Shown here: positions 1 through 6,875 of the stretch, one piece after another | Numbering within the stretch: position 1 is the stretch's first letter | Layout of the letters: every line of letters starts with the position of its first letter | NCBI GenBank assembly: GCA_012518325.1 | Contig: JAAYSR010000019.1 | Coordinates: 1-18,283 of the forward strand | DNA length: 18,283 nucleotides | Source of the DNA: Bacillota bacterium | Lineage (GTDB): Bacteria; Bacillota; Limnochordia; Darwinibacteriales; Darwinibacteriaceae | Direction: 5' to 3' | The notes under the pieces: model-generated | What the model was told of the DNA's origin: nothing | Databases searched by the model: none | The model's input: only the letters and a program-made list of their open reading frames with translations | Position numbers and translations under genes: made by a program

Positions 1-49
1 CACTGCAACTGAACGATGTTGCATGAGCCCCGAGCAAAATAATGGGTAC

Positions 50-79
50 AAAAAAATGGACTCCGCTAAACGGAGTCCA
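50..79 (-). terminator. Intrinsic terminator of gdhA
   Basis: Read on the minus strand, a perfect 9-bp stem (TGGACTCCG with CGGAGTCCA) encloses a 5-nt loop and is followed by seven T residues. It starts 21 bp beyond the gdhA stop codon, so it ends the gdhA transcript. The remaining bases, 1-49, show no feature I can support. Confidence 0.93.
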
Positions 80-100
80 CGGTTACCAAGACTAGAAACA

Positions 101-1360
101 TCAGGCCATTCCCCTGAGCTTGCTGGCGGTAGCAATTCTGTCAACGGCAACCATGTAGGCGCCCATCCGCAGCGAAGTGCCGGCCTTTTCCGCTGTGTTC
201 CAGACGTCGTTAAATGCTTTGACCATCAGATTTTCCAGCTTTTTGTTAATCTCTTCTTCGTCCCATTTGAGGTACTGGAGGTTTTGAATCCATTCGAAGT
301 AGGATACAATCACTCCGCCGGCGTTGGCCAGGATGTCCGGGACAACGATTACGCCCTTTTCTTCCAGGATTCTGTCTCCGTCGGAATTAGTTGGTCCGTT
401 GGCTGCTTCCACAACGATCTTGGTCCGGATGCCGGGGGCGGTTTCAGCTGTGATGGCGTTTTCCAAAGCCGCCGGAATGAGAATGTCCACTTCTGTGGAG
501 AGGAGTTCCTCGTTGGTAATCCTTTCGAAATTGGTCCCTTCGTATTCTGCCAAGGTGCGGCCGCGCCTAGCCCGCAAAAAGGTCACGATGTCTTCAATGT
601 CCAGGCCGGTGTCTGAATAGAGTCCGCCGGATACGTCACTGAGGGCTACAACTTTGCAGCCTGCCTGCTTCAGGAACTTTGCTGCGGTGCCGCCAACATT
701 TCCCGCCCCCTGTACTGCAACCCTCGCACCTTTGAGCTCCAAGCCGACTTGCTTGGCTATCTCTCTGGTCATCAGCATAATGCCGCGGCCTGTCGCGTCC
801 CGCCTGCCAAGGGACCCGCCGACTTGCGCAGGCTTGCCGGTAACCACACCGGGGGTCAGATACCCGCTCAATGTGCTGTAGGCGTCCATGAACCAGGCCA
901 TAACTTCGCCATTGGTATTAACGTCCGGCGCGGGAATATCAGTATGGGGTCCAATTATGGGGAAGAGGCGAGTGGCAAAGCTGCGAGTGAGTCTCTCCAA
1001 TTCGGCATTGGAGAGTTTGGTGGCATCAACTGTAACTCCTCCCTTGCCGCCGCCGTAAGGGATGTCTACTACTGCGCATTTCAGGCTCATCATCACTGCC
1101 AGGGCCTTGATCTCATCCATGTCCACATTCTGGTGGTAGCGAATGCCGCCTTTGTACGGGCCCCGCGCCCCGGAGTGCTGCACCCTGTAGCCTTCAAACA
1201 CCTTAATTGAGCCGTCGTCCATTCGCACTGGAACAGAAACCTGCAGCTCCCGCTCGGGGTACTTGAGCTGGATGTAATCATCTTCCTTCAGCCCCAGTTT
1301 TTTCGCTGCCTGTTCCAGAGTTGTTAGAATTTCATCGTAGGGGTTATACTTCTTGCTCAT
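101..1360 (-). CDS. gdhA: Glutamate dehydrogenase (Glu/Leu/Phe/Val dehydrogenase family)
   Basis: Catalyses reversible oxidative deamination of glutamate to 2-oxoglutarate and ammonia in the cytoplasm; the family is usually hexameric. The 419-residue length is typical. The N-terminal substrate domain carries GPYKGGIRYH (about 68-76), the lysine of SLK (K94), the catalytic lysine in GGGKGG (K106) and the aspartate of PAPD (D146). The Rossmann domain has GAGNVGG at about 218-224. I chose ATG 1360 because GAGGTGG lies 5 nt upstream; an in-frame GTG at 1369 would fall inside that ribosome binding site. The gene is monocistronic, with promoter 1412-1440 and terminator 50-79. By similarity it resembles the RocG/GudB-type catabolic enzymes. 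NAD versus NADP preference cannot be fixed by eye. Confidence 0.96.
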   Translation of the reverse strand: MSKKYNPYDEILTTLEQAAKKLGLKEDDYIQLKYPERELQVSVPVRMDDGSIKVFEGYRVQHSGARGPYKGGIRYHQNVDMDEIKALAVMMSLKCAVVDIPYGGGKGGVTVDATKLSNAELERLTRSFATRLFPIIGPHTDIPAPDVNTNGEVMAWFMDAYSTLSGYLTPGVVTGKPAQVGGSLGRRDATGRGIMLMTREIAKQVGLELKGARVAVQGAGNVGGTAAKFLKQAGCKVVALSDVSGGLYSDTGLDIEDIVTFLRARRGRTLAEYEGTNFERITNEELLSTEVDILIPAALENAITAETAPGIRTKIVVEAANGPTNSDGDRILEEKGVIVVPDILANAGGVIVSYFEWIQNLQYLKWDEEEINKKLENLMVKAFNDVWNTAEKAGTSLRMGAYMVAVDRIATASKLRGMA

Positions 1361-1411
1361 ACTGTCCACCTCGTATCAAAGAACTCTACGTAAACACAGT
1401 CTGTTCCTGCT

Positions 1412-1440
1412 ATTTTACAGCCTAAATCGTAATCTGTCAA
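1412..1440 (-). promoter_or_regulatory. Sigma-A promoter of gdhA
   Basis: On the minus strand there is a perfect -35 TTGACA (1440-1435), a 17-bp spacer and a -10 TAAAAT (1417-1412). Transcription would start near 1405, giving a leader of about 45 nt before the gdhA ATG. No obvious operator or attenuator is visible in that leader. Confidence 0.88.
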
Positions 1441-1516
1441 TCTAAGGCTGCGAATTGCAGTCGTTTTCGGTCTATTTGATATGTTTTTTCGAAAGGCGGC
1501 AGCAGAAATGACAAGA

Positions 1517-1540
1517 AGCGCAGTGTTGCTGTTCTGCGCT
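1517..1540 (-). terminator. Possible weak terminator downstream of the small minus-strand ORF
   Basis: A 7-bp stem (AGCGCAG/CTGCGCT) with a 10-nt loop lies 25 bp beyond the stop of the candidate ORF 1565-1684. On the minus strand it is followed by a T-rich but interrupted tract (TTCTTGTCATTT). The T tract is poor, so this could be a plain hairpin. The plus-strand side has no T run. Confidence 0.35.
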
Positions 1541-1564
1541 CCCTCCATGGACTTGAATAGGCTG

Positions 1565-1684
1565 TTACAGAAACATTGGGAAAGTGAGTTTTGGTCTCCG
1601 GTGCCGCCGTTTCCGCTTGATCCGGATAGTCTGTTCGTACCTTTCATAGGTGGCAAATGCTGCGAGCAGGGTAAAGGTTGTCAT
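1565..1684 (-). CDS. Candidate small basic protein, 39 residues, unknown function
   Basis: A 39-codon ORF opens with MTTFTLLAAFATYERYEQ, continues with a strongly basic stretch (RIKRKRRHRRPK, about 21-32) and ends in LTFPMFL. A GGAGGGG sequence lies about 10 nt upstream of the ATG, a slightly long spacing. I do not recognise the family. The gene lies between gdhA and the gin operon, in about 500 bp with no other gene, and a hairpin follows it. A hydrophobic start followed by a basic patch could suit a small membrane or nucleic-acid-binding peptide, but this is inference. No strong promoter is visible, and it could be a chance ORF. Confidence 0.35.
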   Translation of the reverse strand: MTTFTLLAAFATYERYEQTIRIKRKRRHRRPKLTFPMFL

Positions 1685-1738
1685 GATGTATCATCCCCTC
1701 CGTTCTCTAGGTTTATATTACCTGGTTTAGGCAGCACC

Positions 1739-1854
1739 CTGAAACGGCCAATAAGCCGATTTTGCTTCAGCCTGCAGATGTAGATGCACCTCCGCCACCG
1801 GTCTCAGGGACGCACGGCAGGAGATGTGGACCGACACGTGGAACCTCCTAGGTG
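1739..1854. other. Intergenic stretch with inverted-repeat structure upstream of gin
   Basis: This non-coding stretch has two foldable elements. The first is CGGC (1745-1748) with GCCG (1755-1758), flanked by CTGAA/TTCAG arms spanning 1739-1770. The second is a nested fold: CCACCGGTC (1795-1803) pairs with GACCG (1829-1833) and GTGG (1838-1841) across a 4-nt bulge, with outer arms CACCT (1787-1791) and AGGTG (1850-1854). It ends just before the gin ribosome binding site, so it may be a leader structure. I do not recognise a known RNA family and could not find a convincing sigma-A, sigma-F or sigma-G promoter here. Confidence 0.3.
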
Positions 1855-1878
1855 AATAGGATGGATGGAGGTGATGGT

Positions 1879-2088
1879 ATGGAGTGCCTAATCTGCCGCG
1901 GCGAATCAGACCATAACTGCCTGGCGTTTTGCGGTGCAGTGATTTGCGGCGCCTGCGAGGCGCGGCTCATGGAACAGACTGCTGATGAACCGGGCTATGA
2001 AATTCACCTGCAGGCCTTCCGCCTGTTTTGGCAAAAGAAATTATTGGCTCTTCGCGACCGTCACCTGGGGAATGGTGATTGGGTTTGA
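1879..2088 (+). CDS. csfB: Gin/CsfB-type inhibitor of sigma-G
   Basis: A 69-residue protein with two CxxC pairs (C3/C6 and C23/C26) in the pattern CLIC...ICGACEARLM, followed by an E/D-x-P-G-Y segment and an aromatic C-terminal helix. This matches the Gin (CsfB) family, a zinc-binding anti-sigma factor that restrains sigma-G activity during sporulation in B. subtilis. It also sits in the conserved csfB position directly before yaaO. ATG 1879 is preferred because GGAGGTGA (1867-1874) lies just upstream, which excludes the longer in-frame extension to 1852. It overlaps the start of yaaO by 10 bp, which suggests translational coupling. Two extra cysteines (C14, C18) lie between the pairs. The gene implies an endospore-former. 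Confidence 0.82.
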   Translation: MECLICRGESDHNCLAFCGAVICGACEARLMEQTADEPGYEIHLQAFRLFWQKKLLALRDRHLGNGDWV

Positions 2089-3554
2089 AGCAGAATACTG
2101 CACCATTTTGGGAAGCGCTGCTTGCCTACCGTTCCAAGGGAGTTGTACCGTTTCATACGCCTGGACATAAACTTAGAAGCGGCGCCTTCAGGCGGATTGA
2201 TGAAGTGTTGGGCTCAGGGTTTTTTGCCCTCGATCCTTCTGATGAGATAGAGAACGCGGACTTGGGCCATGACTTTGAGACTGCCCTGCAAATGGCGGAA
2301 CAGCTGGCTGCAGACCTTTTTGGAGCCAAGCACAGCCTCTTTTTGGTAAACGGTACAACGGGCGGACTGCATTATCTGCTGATGCCTGTAAAAGGATCGG
2401 TATTGATCCCGCGCTTTTCCCATCAGGCTGTCTATTCTGCCATGATGCTGTCCCAAGGCAGGGCGGTCTACCTGCCGCCTGCATATGACGTGGACTGGCA
2501 GATTCCTCTGCAGCCCACAGTTGAGCAGATGGAGCAGGAAATGAGGCGGGGCGGGGTTGAGGCACTGGTACTCACTCATCCTACATATTATGGGACGGTT
2601 GCCGATTTGGACAGAGTCATCAGCTGCGGCAGGAAACACGGCACCCTTGTCTTTGTTGATGAAGCCCACGGCGGCCATTTTATATTCTCAGACCAGCTGC
2701 CGCAGCCGGCTCTGCAATGCGGTGCAGATGCAGTTGTGCAGAGCACCCACAAGACATTGGGATCCTTTACCCAAACCTCCATGCTGCACGCCAATAACGA
2801 GTACTGGTTTGCCAAGGCGGTGCAGGCCCAGAGGGTTTTACAAACGACAAGCCCGTCTCTGGTGTTCTTTGCGGTGTTGGATGAAGTGCGCAGGATCCTG
2901 GCGGAACAAGGCCGAAGGCTGGTGGGACAGGCCCTGGAACTTGCCTGGGAATGCCGAAGGGGACTTGCCAAGATTGAGGGAGTGGAGCTTCTCCCCCAGG
3001 CGCTGCAAGGAGATCCCGGGAAGGTTGTCTTTTCCTTGCGGGACTTGGGCCTGACGGGGATAGAAGTTGAGCGAACCCTCCGTGCAGATTATAATATACA
3101 AGTGGAACTCAGCGACTATTACAGCGTTCTGGCGCTGGTAACCCTGGGAGATACGCCGGCAGGCATTGAGAGGCTTACGGCTGCGGTGAAGGATCTGGCC
3201 GGGCGCAGGAGGCATTTAGGCTCAAGACCTTTGCAGCGCCCCAAGTTGGACATGCCCCATCTGCCGCCTGCTGTGTTAACCTTGCGGGAAGCGTTCTTTG
3301 CAGAGAAACAGTTCGTTTCTTTAGCAGAGGCTGAGGGACGGATCAGCGGAGGTTTCTTAACTCCCTACCCGCCCGGTGTGCCTGTGATTGCGCCGGGGGA
3401 GCAGTTTACCCCTGAGATCATCGAGCATCTCCGCTGGTGCATTGACATTAACTGGACGGTGAGGGGATTAACGGCAGCGCAGAAAGTTGCAGTATTAGAG
3501 GATAATGGCCGTTTTTGCAGAACAAGAAAACAAGGAGAACTTCATTATGCATAA
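2079..3554 (+). CDS. yaaO: Orn/Lys/Arg decarboxylase family PLP enzyme (YaaO-like)
   Basis: A 491-residue fold-type I PLP enzyme of the basic amino acid decarboxylase group (short YaaO/SpeA form, without the N-terminal wing domain). Visible motifs are FHTPGHK (25-31), NGTTGGLHYLL (91-101), DEAHGGHF (194-201) and the PLP lysine in STHKTLGSFTQ (K225, preceded by H224). The C-terminal third carries the usual TPYPPGVP motif. The family decarboxylates arginine or lysine to polyamine precursors; the substrate here cannot be told from sequence alone. The start is a TTG, either 2079 (GGGGA 7 nt upstream) or 2085 (GGTGAT 5 nt upstream). The gene overlaps gin upstream and tmk downstream by 8 bp, so it is part of the operon. 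Confidence 0.9.
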   Translation: MGLKQNTAPFWEALLAYRSKGVVPFHTPGHKLRSGAFRRIDEVLGSGFFALDPSDEIENADLGHDFETALQMAEQLAADLFGAKHSLFLVNGTTGGLHYLLMPVKGSVLIPRFSHQAVYSAMMLSQGRAVYLPPAYDVDWQIPLQPTVEQMEQEMRRGGVEALVLTHPTYYGTVADLDRVISCGRKHGTLVFVDEAHGGHFIFSDQLPQPALQCGADAVVQSTHKTLGSFTQTSMLHANNEYWFAKAVQAQRVLQTTSPSLVFFAVLDEVRRILAEQGRRLVGQALELAWECRRGLAKIEGVELLPQALQGDPGKVVFSLRDLGLTGIEVERTLRADYNIQVELSDYYSVLALVTLGDTPAGIERLTAAVKDLAGRRRHLGSRPLQRPKLDMPHLPPAVLTLREAFFAEKQFVSLAEAEGRISGGFLTPYPPGVPVIAPGEQFTPEIIEHLRWCIDINWTVRGLTAAQKVAVLEDNGRFCRTRKQGELHYA

Positions 3555-4155
3555 AGGATTATTCATTACACTCGAGGGCATAGACGGTACAGGCAAAACA
3601 ACACAGGCCCTGCTGCTCAAAGATTATCTGGAAGGCAAGGGGCACGATGTCTGCCATACTTTTGAACCGGGGGGAACACAGCTGGGCAGCCAGATCCGAA
3701 CTCTGCTCCTCAACCCCGAACACAGCGAGCTTCATGCCATGACTGAAATCCTGCTTTATGCGGCAGATCGGGCACAGCACGTTTACGAGACTGTTCGCCC
3801 CCATTTGGAAGCTGGCGGAACTGTTATCTGCGAGCGCTATACAGATTCGTCCCTCGCGTATCAGGGCTACGGCTTAGGTCTGGATATCGAAGGCATAAGG
3901 CAGATCAACCATTGGGCCACCGGAGGGCTCCTGCCGGATGTTACCATATACTTCGACGCAGAGCCCGCTGAGTCTTTGCAGAAAACGAAGGGCGATCGCA
4001 TTGAGCAGCGAACTTTAGAATATTATGCTAGGGTAAGGCAAGGATTTTTGACCATGGCCCAGGCTGAGCCAGGGCGCATTAAAGTAATCTCGGCTAAAGG
4101 AACTCGCGCAGAGGTAGCTTCCAGGGTGCTGGAGGCTCTGGAGGGGAGATTCTAA
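3547..4155 (+). CDS. tmk: Thymidylate kinase
   Basis: Phosphorylates dTMP to dTDP with ATP in the dTTP pathway. The 202 residues include the P-loop GIDGTGKTT (11-19), EPGGTQLGSQIR (40-51), the ERYTDSSLAYQGYG motif (96-109) and the LID-region KGDRIEQ (148-154). ATG 3547 is chosen over an in-frame ATG at 3505 because AAGGAGA (3532-3538) is 8 nt upstream and homologues begin at this point. Two oddities are visible: the residue before EPGGT is phenylalanine where family members usually have arginine, and the LID is shorter than the RARARGELDR form of E. coli by about four residues, with lysines in place of arginines. The gene overlaps yaaO by 8 bp and darA by 1 bp. Confidence 0.97.
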   Translation: MHKGLFITLEGIDGTGKTTQALLLKDYLEGKGHDVCHTFEPGGTQLGSQIRTLLLNPEHSELHAMTEILLYAADRAQHVYETVRPHLEAGGTVICERYTDSSLAYQGYGLGLDIEGIRQINHWATGGLLPDVTIYFDAEPAESLQKTKGDRIEQRTLEYYARVRQGFLTMAQAEPGRIKVISAKGTRAEVASRVLEALEGRF

Positions 4156-4481
4156 TGAAATTACTGGTCACCATTGTGCAGGATCAAGATGTGCAGGGGC
4201 TGCTGGAGGCTTTGGCAGAAGGAGATTTTCGAGCTACGAAGCTGGCGAGCACAGGCGGTTTTCTGCGCACAGGAAACACTACGCTGCTCATTGGAGTAGA
4301 AGACGAGCGCGTGGAAAATGTAATCGGTATTATCAAACGAACCTGTAAAATGCGGGAACAGGGAGATCCCTCGCCCACCATTCCCTTTGCCCGGGGTGGA
4401 CTGGGAGTGAAACTTGAGAAAATCTCAGTTGGGGGTGCCATAGTCTTCAGTGTCGATGTAGAGAGGTTTGAGAAGATTTGA
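4155..4481 (+). CDS. darA: Cyclic-di-AMP receptor DarA/PstA (YaaQ)
   Basis: A 108-residue PII-like protein that binds cyclic di-AMP in B. subtilis, Staphylococcus and Listeria; its downstream targets are unsettled. The N-terminus MKLLVTIVQDQD and the motifs FRATKLASTGGFLRTGNTTLLIG (split here as FRATKLASTGGF and LRTGNTTLLIG) are near-diagnostic, followed by VED and a C-terminal SVGGAIVFSVDVERF. The trimeric PII-type fold is known for the family. The start overlaps the tmk stop in TAATG, with GAGGGGAG just upstream, so the two are translationally coupled. The gene implies c-di-AMP signalling in this organism. Confidence 0.96.
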   Translation: MKLLVTIVQDQDVQGLLEALAEGDFRATKLASTGGFLRTGNTTLLIGVEDERVENVIGIIKRTCKMREQGDPSPTIPFARGGLGVKLEKISVGGAIVFSVDVERFEKI

Positions 4482-4921
4482 GAGTCGCCAAGACAGACAC
4501 AAAACGCGAAAGGCCGGTGTCTCCCAGTAAGAGGCAGAGACGTCCCAAAGTGGAACGGGCTTTCTCGGAAGTGCTCGAAACTGAAAAAGTGGAGCTCAAG
4601 GATATTGACCTGGAGACAGCATTGGAAGAGGTCGACGAGTACGCCAGGCGTCTGATCCAAAGTCCGGTCCTGGAGAATTTACTGCGCTATAAACGCAGAG
4701 TGCGGGCGATCTTGCGTTTTTTGGTGCAACAGTCCTATAATGTCCAGGAAAACACGGTATATGACGTTTATGGCCGCCGACGTCTGCTTGTATTAGTAGA
4801 AAGCATTGACCAAAAGCTGGAAGAGCTGACGCGGGATTTTTTGCATAAGCAGAGCAGCGGTCTGGATCTAGTCGGCCGCCTGGATGAGATTCGCGGCCTC
4901 CTTTTGGATCTGCACATTTGA
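4478..4921 (+). CDS. yaaR: YaaR family protein (DUF327)
   Basis: A 147-residue protein of unknown function matching YaaR in length, position and C-terminal pattern: a helical core with YARRLIQSPVLENLLRYK, then TVYDVYGRRRLLVLVESID, then a C-terminal RLDEIRGLLLDLHI. The first 30 residues are basic and low-complexity. The start is TTG 4478, which overlaps the darA stop by 4 bp (TTGA); GAGAGG lies 11 nt upstream. The family almost always sits between yaaQ and holB, so it may serve nucleotide signalling or replication. That link rests on context, not on demonstrated function. Confidence 0.9.
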   Translation: MRVAKTDTKRERPVSPSKRQRRPKVERAFSEVLETEKVELKDIDLETALEEVDEYARRLIQSPVLENLLRYKRRVRAILRFLVQQSYNVQENTVYDVYGRRRLLVLVESIDQKLEELTRDFLHKQSSGLDLVGRLDEIRGLLLDLHI

Positions 4922-4930
4922 GGTGAGTTC

Positions 4931-5863
4931 ATGGTAACTCTTGATGAAATTATCGGGCAAGCAGTTCCAGTATCTGTTTTGCAGCAGGCGTTAGCTGCCA
5001 ACACGATGGGACATGCTTACCTTTTTTCCGGAATAGAAGGGGTGGGCAAGGAAACTGCAGCCCGGGCGGCAGCCGCGGTCCTGGCTAAGCTCGGCGGCCC
5101 TCTCTCGGAAGTTCATGTCCTGGGCGGCGAGGCGACTATTAAAGTTGACGAGATCAAGGAAGTCTGCCGTCAGGCTGCCTTAAAACCCGCCGGCAACAGT
5201 ATCTGGATTATCCTGGATGCCGAGCGCCTGACAGCGGATGCCGGCAATGTACTGTTGAAAACGTTGGAAGAGCCTCCCCAGGGAACCTATTTTTTCTTAA
5301 CCACTACACAGGTTCACGCGCTGCTGCCCACTATTGTTTCCAGGTGCCAGCACCTGCCTTTTGGCAGGATTGGGGAGGAAGAAATTGTTCAGTGGCTGGC
5401 GGAGCGTACAGGTGTGCCTGCCGATGATGAAAAAATTCGGTCCATTGCCAGGCTGGCCAGGGGATCCCTAGGCAGGGCACTGGCCTATTGGGAAGGTTCA
5501 CTCCTTGACGAGAGGCAGGCACTCTTGGCCCAGCTGATCAGGGTCCCAAGGTTGAGCTATCCGGAAATACTCGGCCTGAGCCAAAACTGGCCTGAGGATC
5601 GCCAGAGGATAGCCAGTGAACTGCAGATAATTCTGGAGTGGCACCGTGACTTGTATGTTGTCAAACACGGTGCAGAACTCCCGTTGTACAATCCCGGCTA
5701 CAGGCGGGAGCTTGAAGAGATTGGTTCTCTGTACGCGAATGAAGATTTGTTAAAGATTATGGATCAGATTATTGAGACGGGGAAAGCTATAGCCGGAAAT
5801 GGCAGAATTCGGTTTTATATAGGGTATCTCCTGTTATTGATGAAAAAGGGAGCGTTGACCTGA
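4931..5863 (+). CDS. holB: DNA polymerase III delta-prime subunit (clamp loader)
   Basis: Part of the clamp-loader complex that places the sliding clamp on DNA. The 310 residues start with the AAA+ region: HAYLFSGIEGVGK (28-40, a degenerate P-loop), IKVDEIKEV (70-78), IILDAERLT (93-101), NVLLKTLEEPP (106-116) and the arginine-finger SRC motif (137-139). The zinc-binding insertion usual between the P-loop and the IK-x-DEIR motif (a CxxC-C-x-HPD segment of roughly 30 residues) is missing; only about 10 residues without cysteines join the two. ATG 4931 follows GAGGTGA (4920-4926), which overlaps the yaaR stop. The stop overlaps the ricT ATG. Confidence 0.92.
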   Translation: MVTLDEIIGQAVPVSVLQQALAANTMGHAYLFSGIEGVGKETAARAAAAVLAKLGGPLSEVHVLGGEATIKVDEIKEVCRQAALKPAGNSIWIILDAERLTADAGNVLLKTLEEPPQGTYFFLTTTQVHALLPTIVSRCQHLPFGRIGEEEIVQWLAERTGVPADDEKIRSIARLARGSLGRALAYWEGSLLDERQALLAQLIRVPRLSYPEILGLSQNWPEDRQRIASELQIILEWHRDLYVVKHGAELPLYNPGYRRELEEIGSLYANEDLLKIMDQIIETGKAIAGNGRIRFYIGYLLLLMKKGALT

Positions 5864-6873
5864 TGGTAACGATTGTGGGAGTCCGGTTCAAAAAAGCCGG
5901 TAAGATATATTATTTCAGCCCCGGTGAACTGCAAATTGCAGCCGGAGACGGGTGCATTGTGGAAACCGCCCGGGGCGTTGAATTTGGGCATGTGGTAATT
6001 CCGCCGCGGCAGGTGCCTGAAAGTGAAGTGGTTCAGCCGCTGAAGCAAGTGCTGCGCAGCGCAAATGCGGAGGACTATGCCAGGATGGAGGCAAACAGGC
6101 GCAGGGCGGAAGAGGCCTTTGGGATCGCGGTGGAAAAAGTGAAGGAACACCAGCTGCCCATGAGAATGCTGGAAGCTGAGTATACTCTCGATGACAGCAA
6201 ACTGATCTTTTCCTTTTCCGCGGAGGGCAGGGTAGACTTTCGCGAACTGGTCAAAGATTTAGCAGCGATTTTCCGCACCAGAATAGAATTGAGGCAGGTT
6301 GGGGTTAGGGATGAGGCCAAGATCCTGGGCGGACTCGGCTCCTGCGGCCGCAGCCTGTGCTGCGCGACCTTCTTAGGGGAGTTTGAACCTGTTTCCATCA
6401 GAATGGCCAAGGAGCAGAACCTGTCCCTCAATCCCTCCAAGATTTCAGGAGTGTGCGGCAGGCTCATGTGCTGCTTGAAGTACGAATGCGAGGTCTATGA
6501 AGACAGCAGGGAGGTGTTCGGCACCTGCTGCAAAGATACCCCCCGCCTCGTGGATGTAGACGAGTTCTATCATGAGGTAGAGGAAGAAAGCGATTATTAC
6601 TTAGACCTCCTGAAAGAAGACAGCATTCAGGAAGTGGACTATCAGATGATGGTAGAAACCGCGGAGATTGAGAAAAATACAATTGAGGACACCAGGGAAC
6701 AGTCTAAAAACAGACCGGCCAAAAAGAAGCGCAAGCCAAAGAAAAAGAAAAAAGAGGGTGCCAAGCAGGAAAGGGAGCAAAGTGCGAAGCCCGCAGGTGA
6801 AAGCGCTGCAAAGAAGAGAAGACGCCCAAGGCGGAGAAAAGCTAAGCCCAAAGCTGAAAGTAAGGGTGAATAG
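5863..6873 (+). CDS. ricT: PSP1-domain protein RicT (YaaT) with a long basic C-terminal tail
   Basis: In B. subtilis RicT acts with RicA and RicF (the Y-complex) to support RNase Y-dependent mRNA processing, competence, biofilm formation and sporulation phosphorelay. The PSP1 core spans about 1-225 and holds the family's cysteine cluster: C161, C166, C167, C198, C203, C204, C209, C222 and C223, of the kind that binds iron-sulfur clusters in the Ric complex. After an acidic stretch (231-260), residues about 282-336 form a Lys/Arg-rich, low-complexity tail, absent from the roughly 275-residue B. subtilis protein. ATG 5863 overlaps the holB stop in TGATG; AAGGGAG lies upstream. Two bases separate the stop from rsmI. 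Confidence 0.93.
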   Translation: MVTIVGVRFKKAGKIYYFSPGELQIAAGDGCIVETARGVEFGHVVIPPRQVPESEVVQPLKQVLRSANAEDYARMEANRRRAEEAFGIAVEKVKEHQLPMRMLEAEYTLDDSKLIFSFSAEGRVDFRELVKDLAAIFRTRIELRQVGVRDEAKILGGLGSCGRSLCCATFLGEFEPVSIRMAKEQNLSLNPSKISGVCGRLMCCLKYECEVYEDSREVFGTCCKDTPRLVDVDEFYHEVEEESDYYLDLLKEDSIQEVDYQMMVETAEIEKNTIEDTREQSKNRPAKKKRKPKKKKKEGAKQEREQSAKPAGESAAKKRRRPRRRKAKPKAESKGE

Positions 6874-6875
6874 CA

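Noticed and set aside
23..616. Open frame of 197 codons on the plus strand opposite gdhA
   Set aside because: It covers the gdhA terminator and coding region in antisense; its low-complexity sequence does not resemble a protein family.
1481..1783. 100-codon open frame on the plus strand in the gdhA-gin gap
   Set aside because: No ribosome binding site suits the start, no motif is visible, and it overlaps the better-supported small minus-strand ORF and the hairpins.
1700..1860. Possible SRP (4.5S/6S-type) RNA before gin, considered because such RNA genes lie near dnaX-recR in Bacillus
   Set aside because: The conserved SRP apical sequence GGTCAGGTCCGGAAGGAAGC is absent, and I found no 6S-like closed fold.
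2079..3554. Naming yaaO as a specific arginine or lysine decarboxylase
   Set aside because: The motifs fix the family and the PLP lysine but not the substrate.
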